Source: Roseospira visakhapatnamensis (lineage in GTDB: Bacteria > Pseudomonadota > Alphaproteobacteria > Rhodospirillales > Rhodospirillaceae). From it: DNA of 64,000 nucleotides. The notes beneath the pieces were generated by a model. The model was given only the letters and a program-made list of their open reading frames with translations, ran no database searches and was not told the DNA's origin. The number at the start of each line of letters is the position of its first letter. The stretch's first letter is position 1. The DNA lies in assembly GCF_014197915.1 (NCBI RefSeq), contig NZ_JACIGK010000001.1, positions 1-64,000 on the forward strand, given 5' to 3'. Shown piece after piece: positions 57,347 through 64,000 of this stretch. A program made the position numbers and the translations under genes.

Positions 57347-58903
57347 TCACGGCCCGAGCCCCAGCAGCGCCAGCGCCTGGGCCAGCGATTCCTGACGCGG
57401 CCCGGAGCTGTTCACCCGGTGCCAGGTCATCGGTCCCGGATCCACGGACTGCTGCGCGTCGCGCACCGCCGCCGTGGCGTCCGAGGCGTTCTCGCGGCGG
57501 CCGGCGATCCGCCGGAGGGCTACCTCGGGGTCGGCCTCCAGCCACAAGCCGTGGAACGGCACCCCTTCCTCGCGGGCCACGGCCTCCACCGCGGCGCGTT
57601 CCTCCGGGCGCAGGAAGACGCCGTCGGCGATGGCCGCGTGCCCCTGGCGCAGCGCCGCCCGCACCTCGTCCAGCATCGCCCGGTAGGTTCGCTGGGTCAT
57701 CTCCGGCCGGTACCCGTCGGCCCCCAGACGCTCGTAGGGACGAACCCCCATCAACCGCTTGCGCACCACGTCGGAGCGGCTGACCAGAGCCCCCGGCGCG
57801 GCGCCGATCAGCGGCGCCACCTCGCGCGCCATGCGTGACTTGCCGCTGCCCGACAGGCCGCCGATGGCCACCAGCCGGGGCGGCGCCGGCGCCAGATAGC
57901 CGAGCGCCCGGTCCAGGTACGCCAGCGCGCGGCGCCGCAACTCGTGGAAGTCGGTGGGCGCGCCGACCGGGCCCTCGGCGCCCATCGCCATGGTCGCGCA
58001 CACATGCGCCCGCACCCCGGCGCGCATCGACAGATACGCCGGCAGCAGCGCCAGCCCCTCCACGTCCGGATCGTGCTCCATCACGTGGTTCATGACCACC
58101 GAGGCCAGCCGCCGCACGCCGCGCTGGTCCAGGTCCATGAGCAGAAAGGCCAGATCGTAGAGGGTATCGATGACCGAGAACGCATCGTTGAACTCGATGG
58201 CGTCGAACAGTGTGGGATGGTCCTCCCACAGGCAGATGTTGCGCAGATGCAGGTCGCCATGGCAGCGGCGCACCCGCCCCTCGCGCCCCCGGCGGTCCAG
58301 CAGGGGCGCCAGCCGGTTGACCTCGGCCACCATGCGCGCGGACCACCCCTCGACCTGATCGGACGGCAGAACCGCCGGCACCGAAGCCCGCATGCTGGAC
58401 CGGTTCTCGCGCGCGACGGCGATCACCCGGGCCGCCTGGTCGTCCACCGGGACCCGCTCGGCCGCGGCATGATAGTCGACGATCACCCGGGCCAGCGCCG
58501 TGGCCCGCTGGCGGGTCAGTTCGCCGCGCGCCAGCAGACGGCTGAAGAGGGACTGCTCGTCGAAGCGCGCCATCTCCACGACCCAGTCCACGGGCTCGCC
58601 CGATCCGTCCAGCGCCAGATGCCCCTCGGCCTCGCGGGTGACCGCGCGCACCCCCCGGTAGAGCCCCGGCGCGCCGCGCCGGTTCAAGGCCACCTCGGCC
58701 TCGCAGGCGCGATGCCGGGTCTCCGGCGCCGTGAAGTCCACGAACGGCAGCACCACCGCGCGCTTCAATTTCAGGACCCGGTCACCGGCCAGGAACAGCG
58801 CCGAAATATGGGTGTGAACCTGATCCACGCGCGACACGGTGGGACCATGGGACTCGGGGCGGGCGAGGAAGGATACGATGTCGCGTTGGCAGTCGGGAAT
58901 CAT
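57347..58903 (-). CDS. Fusion of APH-like domain and P-loop kinase
   Basis: The 518-residue protein joins an aminoglycoside-phosphotransferase-like domain (about 1-330; catalytic 'RRCHGDLHLRNICLWEDHPTLFDAIEFNDAF') to an AAA/Zeta-like P-loop kinase (P-loop GGLSGSGKS at residues 348-356, then 'VSRSDVVRKRLMGV' and 'ADGVFLRPEERAAVEAVA'). This is a known bacterial fusion of unknown substrate; resistance function is unlikely without evidence. ATG 58903 gives the conserved N-terminus 'MIPDCQRDIVSFLARPESHG'. It is transcribed in the same direction as the histidine kinase, 112 bases upstream of it. Confidence 0.87.
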   Translation of the reverse strand: MIPDCQRDIVSFLARPESHGPTVSRVDQVHTHISALFLAGDRVLKLKRAVVLPFVDFTAPETRHRACEAEVALNRRGAPGLYRGVRAVTREAEGHLALDGSGEPVDWVVEMARFDEQSLFSRLLARGELTRQRATALARVIVDYHAAAERVPVDDQAARVIAVARENRSSMRASVPAVLPSDQVEGWSARMVAEVNRLAPLLDRRGREGRVRRCHGDLHLRNICLWEDHPTLFDAIEFNDAFSVIDTLYDLAFLLMDLDQRGVRRLASVVMNHVMEHDPDVEGLALLPAYLSMRAGVRAHVCATMAMGAEGPVGAPTDFHELRRRALAYLDRALGYLAPAPPRLVAIGGLSGSGKSRMAREVAPLIGAAPGALVSRSDVVRKRLMGVRPYERLGADGYRPEMTQRTYRAMLDEVRAALRQGHAAIADGVFLRPEERAAVEAVAREEGVPFHGLWLEADPEVALRRIAGRRENASDATAAVRDAQQSVDPGPMTWHRVNSSGPRQESLAQALALLGLGP

Positions 58904-59204
58904 GATGCATTCCAGCGGTCGTCGGCGTGACTCACCCGCCGGGCCGACGGGCACCCACGACGATAGGGGCTCTCCCCACGTCGTCACCGGCTCTGGCCCC
59001 GCCCGGCCCGCCACCGCGGACGGCCTCCGGCCTCGGGCGCCAGTCTAGCCCGGTTGCCGAACCAAGGGAACCAGCGCCAACGGTCGCGGCCCGATCGTGT
59101 CCCTTGGCGCGGCGCCGGATCGCCGGCATCGGTCAGGACCGTGGACCGGCCCTCCCACGCGCGCTACCGTATACGCCTCGAGTCCGTGCCGCGAAAGATG
59201 TCTC
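58904..59204. other. 301-base divergent intergenic region
   Basis: This lies between the kinase fusion and the GST gene. It is GC-rich with no gene or terminator seen. A possible GST promoter lies near 59165-59185 (TACCGTATACGCC), but no confident hexamer pair was found. Confidence 0.4.
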
Positions 59205-59861
59205 ATGACCGACTATACCCTTGTCATCGGCAACAAGACCTATTCGTCCTGGTCGCTCCGTCCCTGGCTGGCCATGCGCCAGGCGGGACTGGACTTCGAC
59301 GAACACCTGATTCCCCTGGACATGCCGGACAGCCGGGCCCGCCTGCACGCCCTCTGCCCGGCGGGCAAGGTGCCGGTGTTGCGGAACGGCGACGTCACGG
59401 TCTGGGAGTCGCTGGCGATCCTGGAATACATCGCCGACCGTCATCCCGAGGCCCGGCTGTGGCCGGAGGATCCGGTGGCGCGGGGGGTGGCGCGCGCGCT
59501 GTGCGCCGAAATGCACGCGGGCTTCTCGGCGCTGCGCCAGGCCATGCCCATGAACGTCCGCAAGGCGCTGCCCGGCAAGGGGCAAGGGGCGCCGGGCGTG
59601 CTGCGCGACGTGGCCCGCATCTGCGCCCTGTGGATCGACTGCCGGCAGCGCTACGGCGCCGACGGCCCCTTCCTGTTCGGCGCCTTCACCAACGCCGACG
59701 CCATGTTCGCGCCGGTGGCCAGCCGCTTCCGCACCTACGCCGTGCCGGTGAACGAGATCTGCCAGGCCTACATCGAGGCCATCCACGCGCTGCCGGCGAT
59801 GGTCGACTGGGTGCGGGACGCGACGGCCGAGCCATGGGTGATCGAGGCCGACGAGGTTTAG
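59205..59861 (+). CDS. Glutathione S-transferase family protein
   Basis: The 218-residue protein has a thioredoxin-like N-terminal domain ('MTDYTLVIGNKTYSSWSLRPWLAMRQAGLDFDEHLIPLDMP') with a 'NKTYSSWSLRPW' glutathione-site Ser and the '-GKVPVL-' cis-Pro and 'ESLAILEYI' motifs. An all-helical C-terminal domain follows. It belongs to the bacterial YfcF/YghU-like group. It may act in detoxification. The ATG at 59205 is well placed; the frame is open upstream. Confidence 0.92.
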   Translation: MTDYTLVIGNKTYSSWSLRPWLAMRQAGLDFDEHLIPLDMPDSRARLHALCPAGKVPVLRNGDVTVWESLAILEYIADRHPEARLWPEDPVARGVARALCAEMHAGFSALRQAMPMNVRKALPGKGQGAPGVLRDVARICALWIDCRQRYGADGPFLFGAFTNADAMFAPVASRFRTYAVPVNEICQAYIEAIHALPAMVDWVRDATAEPWVIEADEV

Positions 59862-60003
59862 GGCCAGTCCGGGACAGGACGTGAGAGACGGGATCGCGGG
59901 GCACCGCGGGCCGTTGCGCGACGGGCCGGGCGCCCCATCTTGAGGGGAACGTGAGGACAGGACGCCGGACCGCGGGCCGGGCGCCGTCGCGGATGGAGTG
60001 AGC

Positions 60004-60843
60004 GTGACAGGGCAGCACGGGACGGACGACAAGGCCGACGACACCACGGGCTCCGGCCAGGGGTCCGGTCAGGGCGCGGGATCCGGGTCCCGCGCGGGCG
60101 CGGTGGCCGCGTTCCTGGCCCGCGCGGACGCGTCCGTGCCGACGCCCGCGCCGTCCTCCGACACGGACGCGGTGGCCGCCTTCCTCGGCGCGGTGCAAGC
60201 CACCGCCGGCGCGGGGCACGGTCGCCTGATCTTCGCGCTCGACGCCACCGCCAGCCGCCAGCCCACCTGGGACCTGGCCATGGACACCCAGGCCACCATG
60301 TTCGCCACCGCGACCCGGGTGGGTGGCCTGTCCGTGCAACTGGTGTTCTATCGGGGGCTCGGTCAGTGCCGCGCCGGACCCTGGGTGACCCGCGCCGACG
60401 ACATGATGGACCGCATGAGCAAGGTCACATGCCGGGCCGGCCGCACCCAGATCGGCCGCGTGCTGCGCCATGCCCTCGCCACCCACGCCGAAACCCCGGT
60501 GTCCGCCCTGGTGTTCATCGGTGACAGCATGGAGGAGGAGCCCGACACGCTCTATGCCCTGGCCGGAGACATGGGCCTGCGCAAACTGCCGGTCTTCGTG
60601 TTTCACGAGGGCGGCGAACCGGTCGCGGCGCGCGTGCTGGCGCATGTGGCGCGTCTGTCCGGGGGCGCGTTCTGTCCCTTCGATGCCGCCAGCGCCGACC
60701 AGTTGCGGCGGCTTCTGGAGTCCGTGGCCATCTACGCCGCCGCCGGCCGGGCCGCGCTGGAGGACCATGCGCGCCGCGCGGGCGGCGCCGCGCGCCGCCT
60801 GACGTCGCAACTGGCCCGTGACAGCGGCGATGGAGGAGCATGA
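60004..60843 (+). CDS. VWA-like domain protein
   Basis: The 279-residue protein starts with a low-complexity Gly/Ser/Ala region (about 1-50). A von Willebrand A-like fold follows ('GRLIFALDATASRQPTWDLAMDTQATMFATATRVGGLSVQLVFYRGLGQCRAGPWV', 'GRTQIGRVLRHALATHAETPVSALVFIGDSMEEEPDTLYALAGDMG'). The metal site is DATAS at residue 80, a variant of DxSxS. GGAG lies 5 bases before the GTG at 60004; a GTG at 59998 is also possible. It is followed 3 bases later by a J-domain protein, so both probably work together, perhaps in recruiting a chaperone; that is an inference. Confidence 0.85.
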   Translation: MTGQHGTDDKADDTTGSGQGSGQGAGSGSRAGAVAAFLARADASVPTPAPSSDTDAVAAFLGAVQATAGAGHGRLIFALDATASRQPTWDLAMDTQATMFATATRVGGLSVQLVFYRGLGQCRAGPWVTRADDMMDRMSKVTCRAGRTQIGRVLRHALATHAETPVSALVFIGDSMEEEPDTLYALAGDMGLRKLPVFVFHEGGEPVAARVLAHVARLSGGAFCPFDAASADQLRRLLESVAIYAAAGRAALEDHARRAGGAARRLTSQLARDSGDGGA

Positions 60844-60846
60844 GCG

Positions 60847-61692
60847 ATGTTGCCGGCGTTCATCCTTGGCCTGCTGCTGCTGGTCGGCGTGATCGTGGTG
60901 TCCCGCTGGATGACCCAGGCCAACCCGCGCCTGCTGCTGCGCGTGCTGGGCTGGATGGTGGGCGTGCTGATCGTCGTGGTGGTCGTGTTCCTGGCGGTCA
61001 CCGGGCGCCTGGCCTGGGCCATGGCGGCGATGGCGGCCCTGCTGCCCTGGATGGCGCGGCTGCTCGGCCGGCCCCTGTCCAGTCTTCTCCTGGGCCGCCT
61101 CCTGCGCGGCATCACCGGGGGCTCCTCCGCCATGGGTGGGTTCGGACCGGTGGGCGGGGCCTTCCGGGGCGCGCGCCGGGGACAGCGGGACGACCGCGCC
61201 GGGCAGTCGGAGGTCAGCACCCGCTTCCTGCGCATGACCCTGGACCATGCCAGCGGCGCCATGACGGGCCTCGTGCTGGAGGGGCGCGCGGCCGGCCGCA
61301 TGCTGTCCGACCTGACCGACGAGGCGCTGGCGGCGCTCTGGCGGGAGACCGGTGCCGACCCGGACAGCCGCCAGGTGCTCGAAGCTTGGCTTGACCGCGC
61401 CCGCCCCGACTGGCGCGAGACGCTGACGGGCCTTGGGGCCGGCCCTGGGGCCGGAGAGTCCTCCGGCGGCGCCGCGCCCCCACCCGGCGGTGGCGGCATG
61501 GACCGAACCGAGGCGCTCGCCCTGCTGGGGTTGGAGGACGGCGCCGACACGGACGCCATCCAGGCGGCCTGGCGCCGGCTGATGCGGGGCGTGCATCCGG
61601 ACCACGGGGGAAGCCCCTACCTGGCGGCGCGCCTCAATCAGGCCCGCGACCTGCTGCTGGGGCGGAACGGCGGCTCACGCCGGCCGGGCTGA
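60847..61692 (+). CDS. Membrane J-domain protein (TIM14-like)
   Basis: The 281-residue protein has N-terminal membrane helices ('FILGLLLLVGVIVVSRWM', 'LGWMVGVLIVVVVVFLAVTGRLAWAMAAMAALLPW'), a Gly/Arg linker, a helical segment with 'FLRMTLDHASGAMTGLVLEGRAAGRMLSDLTDEALAALWRE', and a C-terminal J-domain with HPD at 250-252 ('LGLEDGADTDAIQAAWRRLMRGVHPDHGGSPYLAARLNQARDLLL'). A J-domain at the very C-terminus of a membrane protein is the layout of mitochondrial TIM14/Pam18. It likely recruits DnaK. It sits immediately after the VWA gene. Confidence 0.9.
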   Translation: MLPAFILGLLLLVGVIVVSRWMTQANPRLLLRVLGWMVGVLIVVVVVFLAVTGRLAWAMAAMAALLPWMARLLGRPLSSLLLGRLLRGITGGSSAMGGFGPVGGAFRGARRGQRDDRAGQSEVSTRFLRMTLDHASGAMTGLVLEGRAAGRMLSDLTDEALAALWRETGADPDSRQVLEAWLDRARPDWRETLTGLGAGPGAGESSGGAAPPPGGGGMDRTEALALLGLEDGADTDAIQAAWRRLMRGVHPDHGGSPYLAARLNQARDLLLGRNGGSRRPG

Positions 61693-61714
61693 GGCCGTCG
61701 GCCGGCCCCGCCGA

Positions 61715-62461
61715 TCAGTCGTCCGGGCCCTCCGCCCCACGCCCGCCATGGGCCGCCGACCAGCCGATGGGATCCTGCAGGAAGGCGCGCACCCCCTCGA
61801 TGGCCTCGGGCGAGAACGCGCGCCGGTGCTCGGCCTCCTCCAGCACATCCCACCAGTTGGCCAGGAAGTGCAGGGTCAGGCCGGCGTCCTCCAGGGTCTT
61901 CAGGGCCCCCGGAAACACCCCGTAGAAGAACACCACGAACGCGTGGCGCACCTCCGCGCCGGCGGCCCGCAGCGCGTTGCAGAACACCAGTTTCGATCCG
62001 CCATCGGTGGCCAGGTCCTCCACCAGCACCACCCGGTCGCCCTCGCGGAAGGTGCCCTCGATCTGCGCCATGCGACCGAACCCCTTGGGTTTCTTGCGCA
62101 CGTACAGCATCGGCAGCATGAGCGCGTCGGACAGCCAGGCGGCATAGGGGATGCCGGCGGTCTCGCCGCCGGCCACGGCATCGAACGCCTCGGCGCCCAC
62201 GTCGCGCTCCAGGGTCTCGCGCGCCAGGTCGATGACACGCCGGCGCGCGCGCGGGAAGGCGATCACCCGGCGGCCGTCGATGTACACCGGGCTGGCCCAG
62301 CCGGCGGTCAGGCGATAGGGGTCCTCGGGACGGAAATTGACGGCGCCGATGTCCAGCAGGATGCGCGCCACCTGGCGGCCGGCCTCCTTCTGGCGCGGGT
62401 CGCGGGCCGCGTGGGACTGGGCCGCATGGGATGGGGCGTCGGGGGTGGGACCATCGGTCAT
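61715..62461 (-). CDS. pyrE: Orotate phosphoribosyltransferase
   Basis: The 248-residue enzyme makes OMP from orotate and PRPP in pyrimidine synthesis. Landmarks are 'PYRLTAGWASPVYIDGRRVIAFP', 'FDAVAGGETAGIPYAAWLS', 'MLYVRKKPKGFG' and the PRPP motif 'VVLVEDLATDGGSKL'. The N-terminal 25 residues are poorly conserved, so the true start may be further in. It is convergent with the J-protein gene and divergent from the enoyl-CoA hydratase gene. Confidence 0.93.
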   Translation of the reverse strand: MTDGPTPDAPSHAAQSHAARDPRQKEAGRQVARILLDIGAVNFRPEDPYRLTAGWASPVYIDGRRVIAFPRARRRVIDLARETLERDVGAEAFDAVAGGETAGIPYAAWLSDALMLPMLYVRKKPKGFGRMAQIEGTFREGDRVVLVEDLATDGGSKLVFCNALRAAGAEVRHAFVVFFYGVFPGALKTLEDAGLTLHFLANWWDVLEEAEHRRAFSPEAIEGVRAFLQDPIGWSAAHGGRGAEGPDD

Positions 62462-62618
62462 CGGGCGCGGGCTCCGGCGGGGATCGGGACGGATCTCATG
62501 GGACGGGACCGGTATGAAACCCTTCGTGTCGGCCCTATGTAGCGGCTATAAGGGGCCGACCGCAATCGCCCGCTGCCCGCCGCCCGGGCCCATTCACCGC
62601 GACATCGAGGGAGCCCTC

Positions 62619-63404
62619 ATGCAACCGGACGCGATCCTGACCCGCCGCGACGATTCCGGCCTCGTGGCCACTGTCACCCTCAACCGCCCCGACAAACTGA
62701 ACGCGCTGGACCTGCCGATGTGGCGCGGCCTGGCCGAGGCCTTCGAGACCCTGGCCGAGGACGAGGCGCTGCGCTGCGTGGTGCTGGAGGGGGCCGGCAA
62801 GGCCTTCGCCGCCGGCGCCGACATCGGCGAGTTCGACACCGTGCGGGCCACCGCCCAGCAAGCCAAGACCTACGATGTGACCCTGCGCCGGGCGTTGACC
62901 GCCGTGCGCGAATGCCCGGCGCCGGTGGTGGCGCGCATCGACGGGGCCTGCGTCGGCGGCGGCCTGGAACTGGCCTGTCAGGCCGACCTGCGCGTCGCCA
63001 CCACGCGGTCGCGCTTCGGCGTGCCCATCGCCCGCATCTCGGTGGTCATGGCCTACCCGGAGATCGAGGCCATCCAGCGCCTGATCGGCCCCGCGCGCAC
63101 CGCCGAAATCCTGCTCGAAGGCAAGATCGTGGACGCCGACTGGGCGCTGCGGGCCGGACTGGTCAACGCCGTCGTGGAGCCCGAGGCCCTGGACGAGACC
63201 CTGGCCGGCATGGTCGAGCGCATCGGCCAGGGGGCGCCGCTGGTGGCCCGCTGGCACAAGCGCTTCATTCGCCGCCTGGTGACGCCGCATCCGGTGTCCG
63301 AAAGCGAACTCGACGAGTGCTACGACTTCCTGGCCACGGCCGACTACGTGGAGGGCGTGGACGCCTTCAAGGGCAAGCGCAAGCCGGCCTTCAAGGCGCT
63401 CTGA
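62619..63404 (+). CDS. Enoyl-CoA hydratase/isomerase family protein
   Basis: The 261-residue crotonase-fold protein has 'LVATVTLNRPDKLNALDLPMW', the oxyanion loop 'GKAFAAGADIGEFD' and 'RIDGACVGGGLELACQADLRVAT', with the first catalytic Glu in the GGGLELA segment. The region of the second Glu is 'VMAYPEIEAIQRLIG'. It most resembles short enoyl-CoA hydratases. The terminal 'FKGKRKPAFKAL' is typical. It ends 16 bases before a methyltransferase gene. The pathway cannot be specified. Confidence 0.93.
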   Translation: MQPDAILTRRDDSGLVATVTLNRPDKLNALDLPMWRGLAEAFETLAEDEALRCVVLEGAGKAFAAGADIGEFDTVRATAQQAKTYDVTLRRALTAVRECPAPVVARIDGACVGGGLELACQADLRVATTRSRFGVPIARISVVMAYPEIEAIQRLIGPARTAEILLEGKIVDADWALRAGLVNAVVEPEALDETLAGMVERIGQGAPLVARWHKRFIRRLVTPHPVSESELDECYDFLATADYVEGVDAFKGKRKPAFKAL

Positions 63405-63420
63405 GCGGAGGACCGGCACG

Positions 63421-64000
63421 GTGGACGGCGACCCCGGCGTGAGCGTGGGCGGCGCGGCCCTGCTGACGGGGGCGCTGGTCGCCGTGGCCCTGGTGATCCT
63501 GTACACGATACGCCTGGGAGCGCCCCCCTGGCCCACCATGCCCCGGGCGGCGCGGCGGCTGCTGGCGGTGCTCCCGGAGCGGATCGACGGCGAGATCCTG
63601 GACCTGGGCTGTGGCTGGGGTGGCCTGGCCCTGGCCCTGGCGGCCCGCTACCCCGGCCGCCGGGTGATGGGCGTGGAGTTGTCGCCGGTGCCCTGGGCGG
63701 TGGCGCGGCTGCGCCGCCTGGCCGGGCGCCTGGACACCCTGGAGATCCGCCGCGCCGACCTGCACGGCGTGGACCTGTCGCGCGCCGGCCTGATCGTCTG
63801 CTACCTGCACGGCGCGGCCATGGCGCGTCTGGCCGAACGGATGCTTCGGGAGGCGCCGCCCGGATGCTGGCTGGTGTCCAACACCTTCGCCCTGCCGGGC
63901 CTGACGCCCGTGGCACGACACCCGGTGGATGATGTCTTCGGGACCACCATCCTTGTCTATCGGCTGCCGGAGCGCGACGGAGACCAGGCGAACGCCGTAT
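63421..64000 (+). CDS. Membrane-anchored class I methyltransferase, 3'-truncated by the window end
   Basis: The GTG at 63421 begins a frame open through 64000 (193 codons seen). After a short head the product has one hydrophobic segment (about 13-29, 'LLTGALVAVALVILYTI'). A methyltransferase core follows, with motif I at 60-68 ('LDLGCGWGG') and 'RRVMGVELSPVPWAVARLRRLA' plus 'GLIVCYLHGAAMARLAERM'. An N-terminal anchor followed directly by a compact core is the layout of FAM173/ATPSCKMT-like lysine methyltransferases. GGAGG lies 9 bases upstream of the start. It is likely co-transcribed with the hydratase gene. The C-terminus is missing, so the family is tentative. Confidence 0.8.
   Translation, partial: MDGDPGVSVGGAALLTGALVAVALVILYTIRLGAPPWPTMPRAARRLLAVLPERIDGEILDLGCGWGGLALALAARYPGRRVMGVELSPVPWAVARLRRLAGRLDTLEIRRADLHGVDLSRAGLIVCYLHGAAMARLAERMLREAPPGCWLVSNTFALPGLTPVARHPVDDVFGTTILVYRLPERDGDQANAV

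Overview
The window is about 64 kb of very GC-rich chromosomal DNA with short spacers and many 4-base stop/start overlaps. Gene content points to a motile Gram-negative alphaproteobacterium, probably a Rhodospirillales relative: FliX beside flgI, a one-cysteine DksA, a DUF1150 protein, a TIM14-like J-protein and sigma-54-type promoters near the flagellar genes. No rRNA, tRNA or CRISPR was recognised. The species cannot be named from the sequence.

Layout. 1-9.7 kb: an M23 peptidase, an M32 carboxypeptidase and a padR-adaptor-RND efflux operon with a probable autoregulatory operator. 9.9-16.2 kb: trpG-trpD-trpC, then pgi coupled to mutL. 16.2-20.1 kb: an efp-inositol monophosphatase-glycosyltransferase operon, divergent from epmA, whose product lysylates EF-P. 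20.1-28 kb: an unknown gene, a small HD hydrolase of the alarmone type, PEP carboxylase, and a 1062-residue ABC/cyclic-nucleotide-binding protein with an abnormal ATPase domain. 28-39.8 kb: a solitary ectC, a methyltransferase-DUF1150-Hsp20 group, aldo/keto reductase, thrB-rnhA, a lipoprotein, an aminotransferase, a gamma-glutamyltransferase divergent from an M48 protease, and a DsbA-like thioredoxin. 39.9-41.2 kb: an AT-rich two-gene island of foreign look. 41.7-52.7 kb: a sigma-54-preceded orphan gene, an amidase and FAH-family enzyme, then flgI-flgJ-flgN-like-flgK-flgL on the minus strand with fliX and dksA divergent. 52.9-64 kb: TelA, an isolated tagJ-tssE pair from a type VI secretion system, a GAF histidine kinase, a kinase fusion, a GST, a VWA/J-protein pair, pyrE, an enoyl-CoA hydratase and a truncated methyltransferase.

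The most unusual content is non-coding. Two inverted copies (28008-28234 and 55686-55896) of a roughly 210-225 bp element each fold into five consecutive perfect hairpins. The 25-bp central stem differs between copies at two positions, and both changes are compensated on the opposite arm, which suggests that the structure is selected or renewed. A separate palindromic element (54001-54133) has 8-bp terminal inverted repeats. One end of each element type forms the stop codon of the upstream gene (tssE and telA). These elements and the degenerate ABC/cNMP protein are the best candidates for something undescribed.
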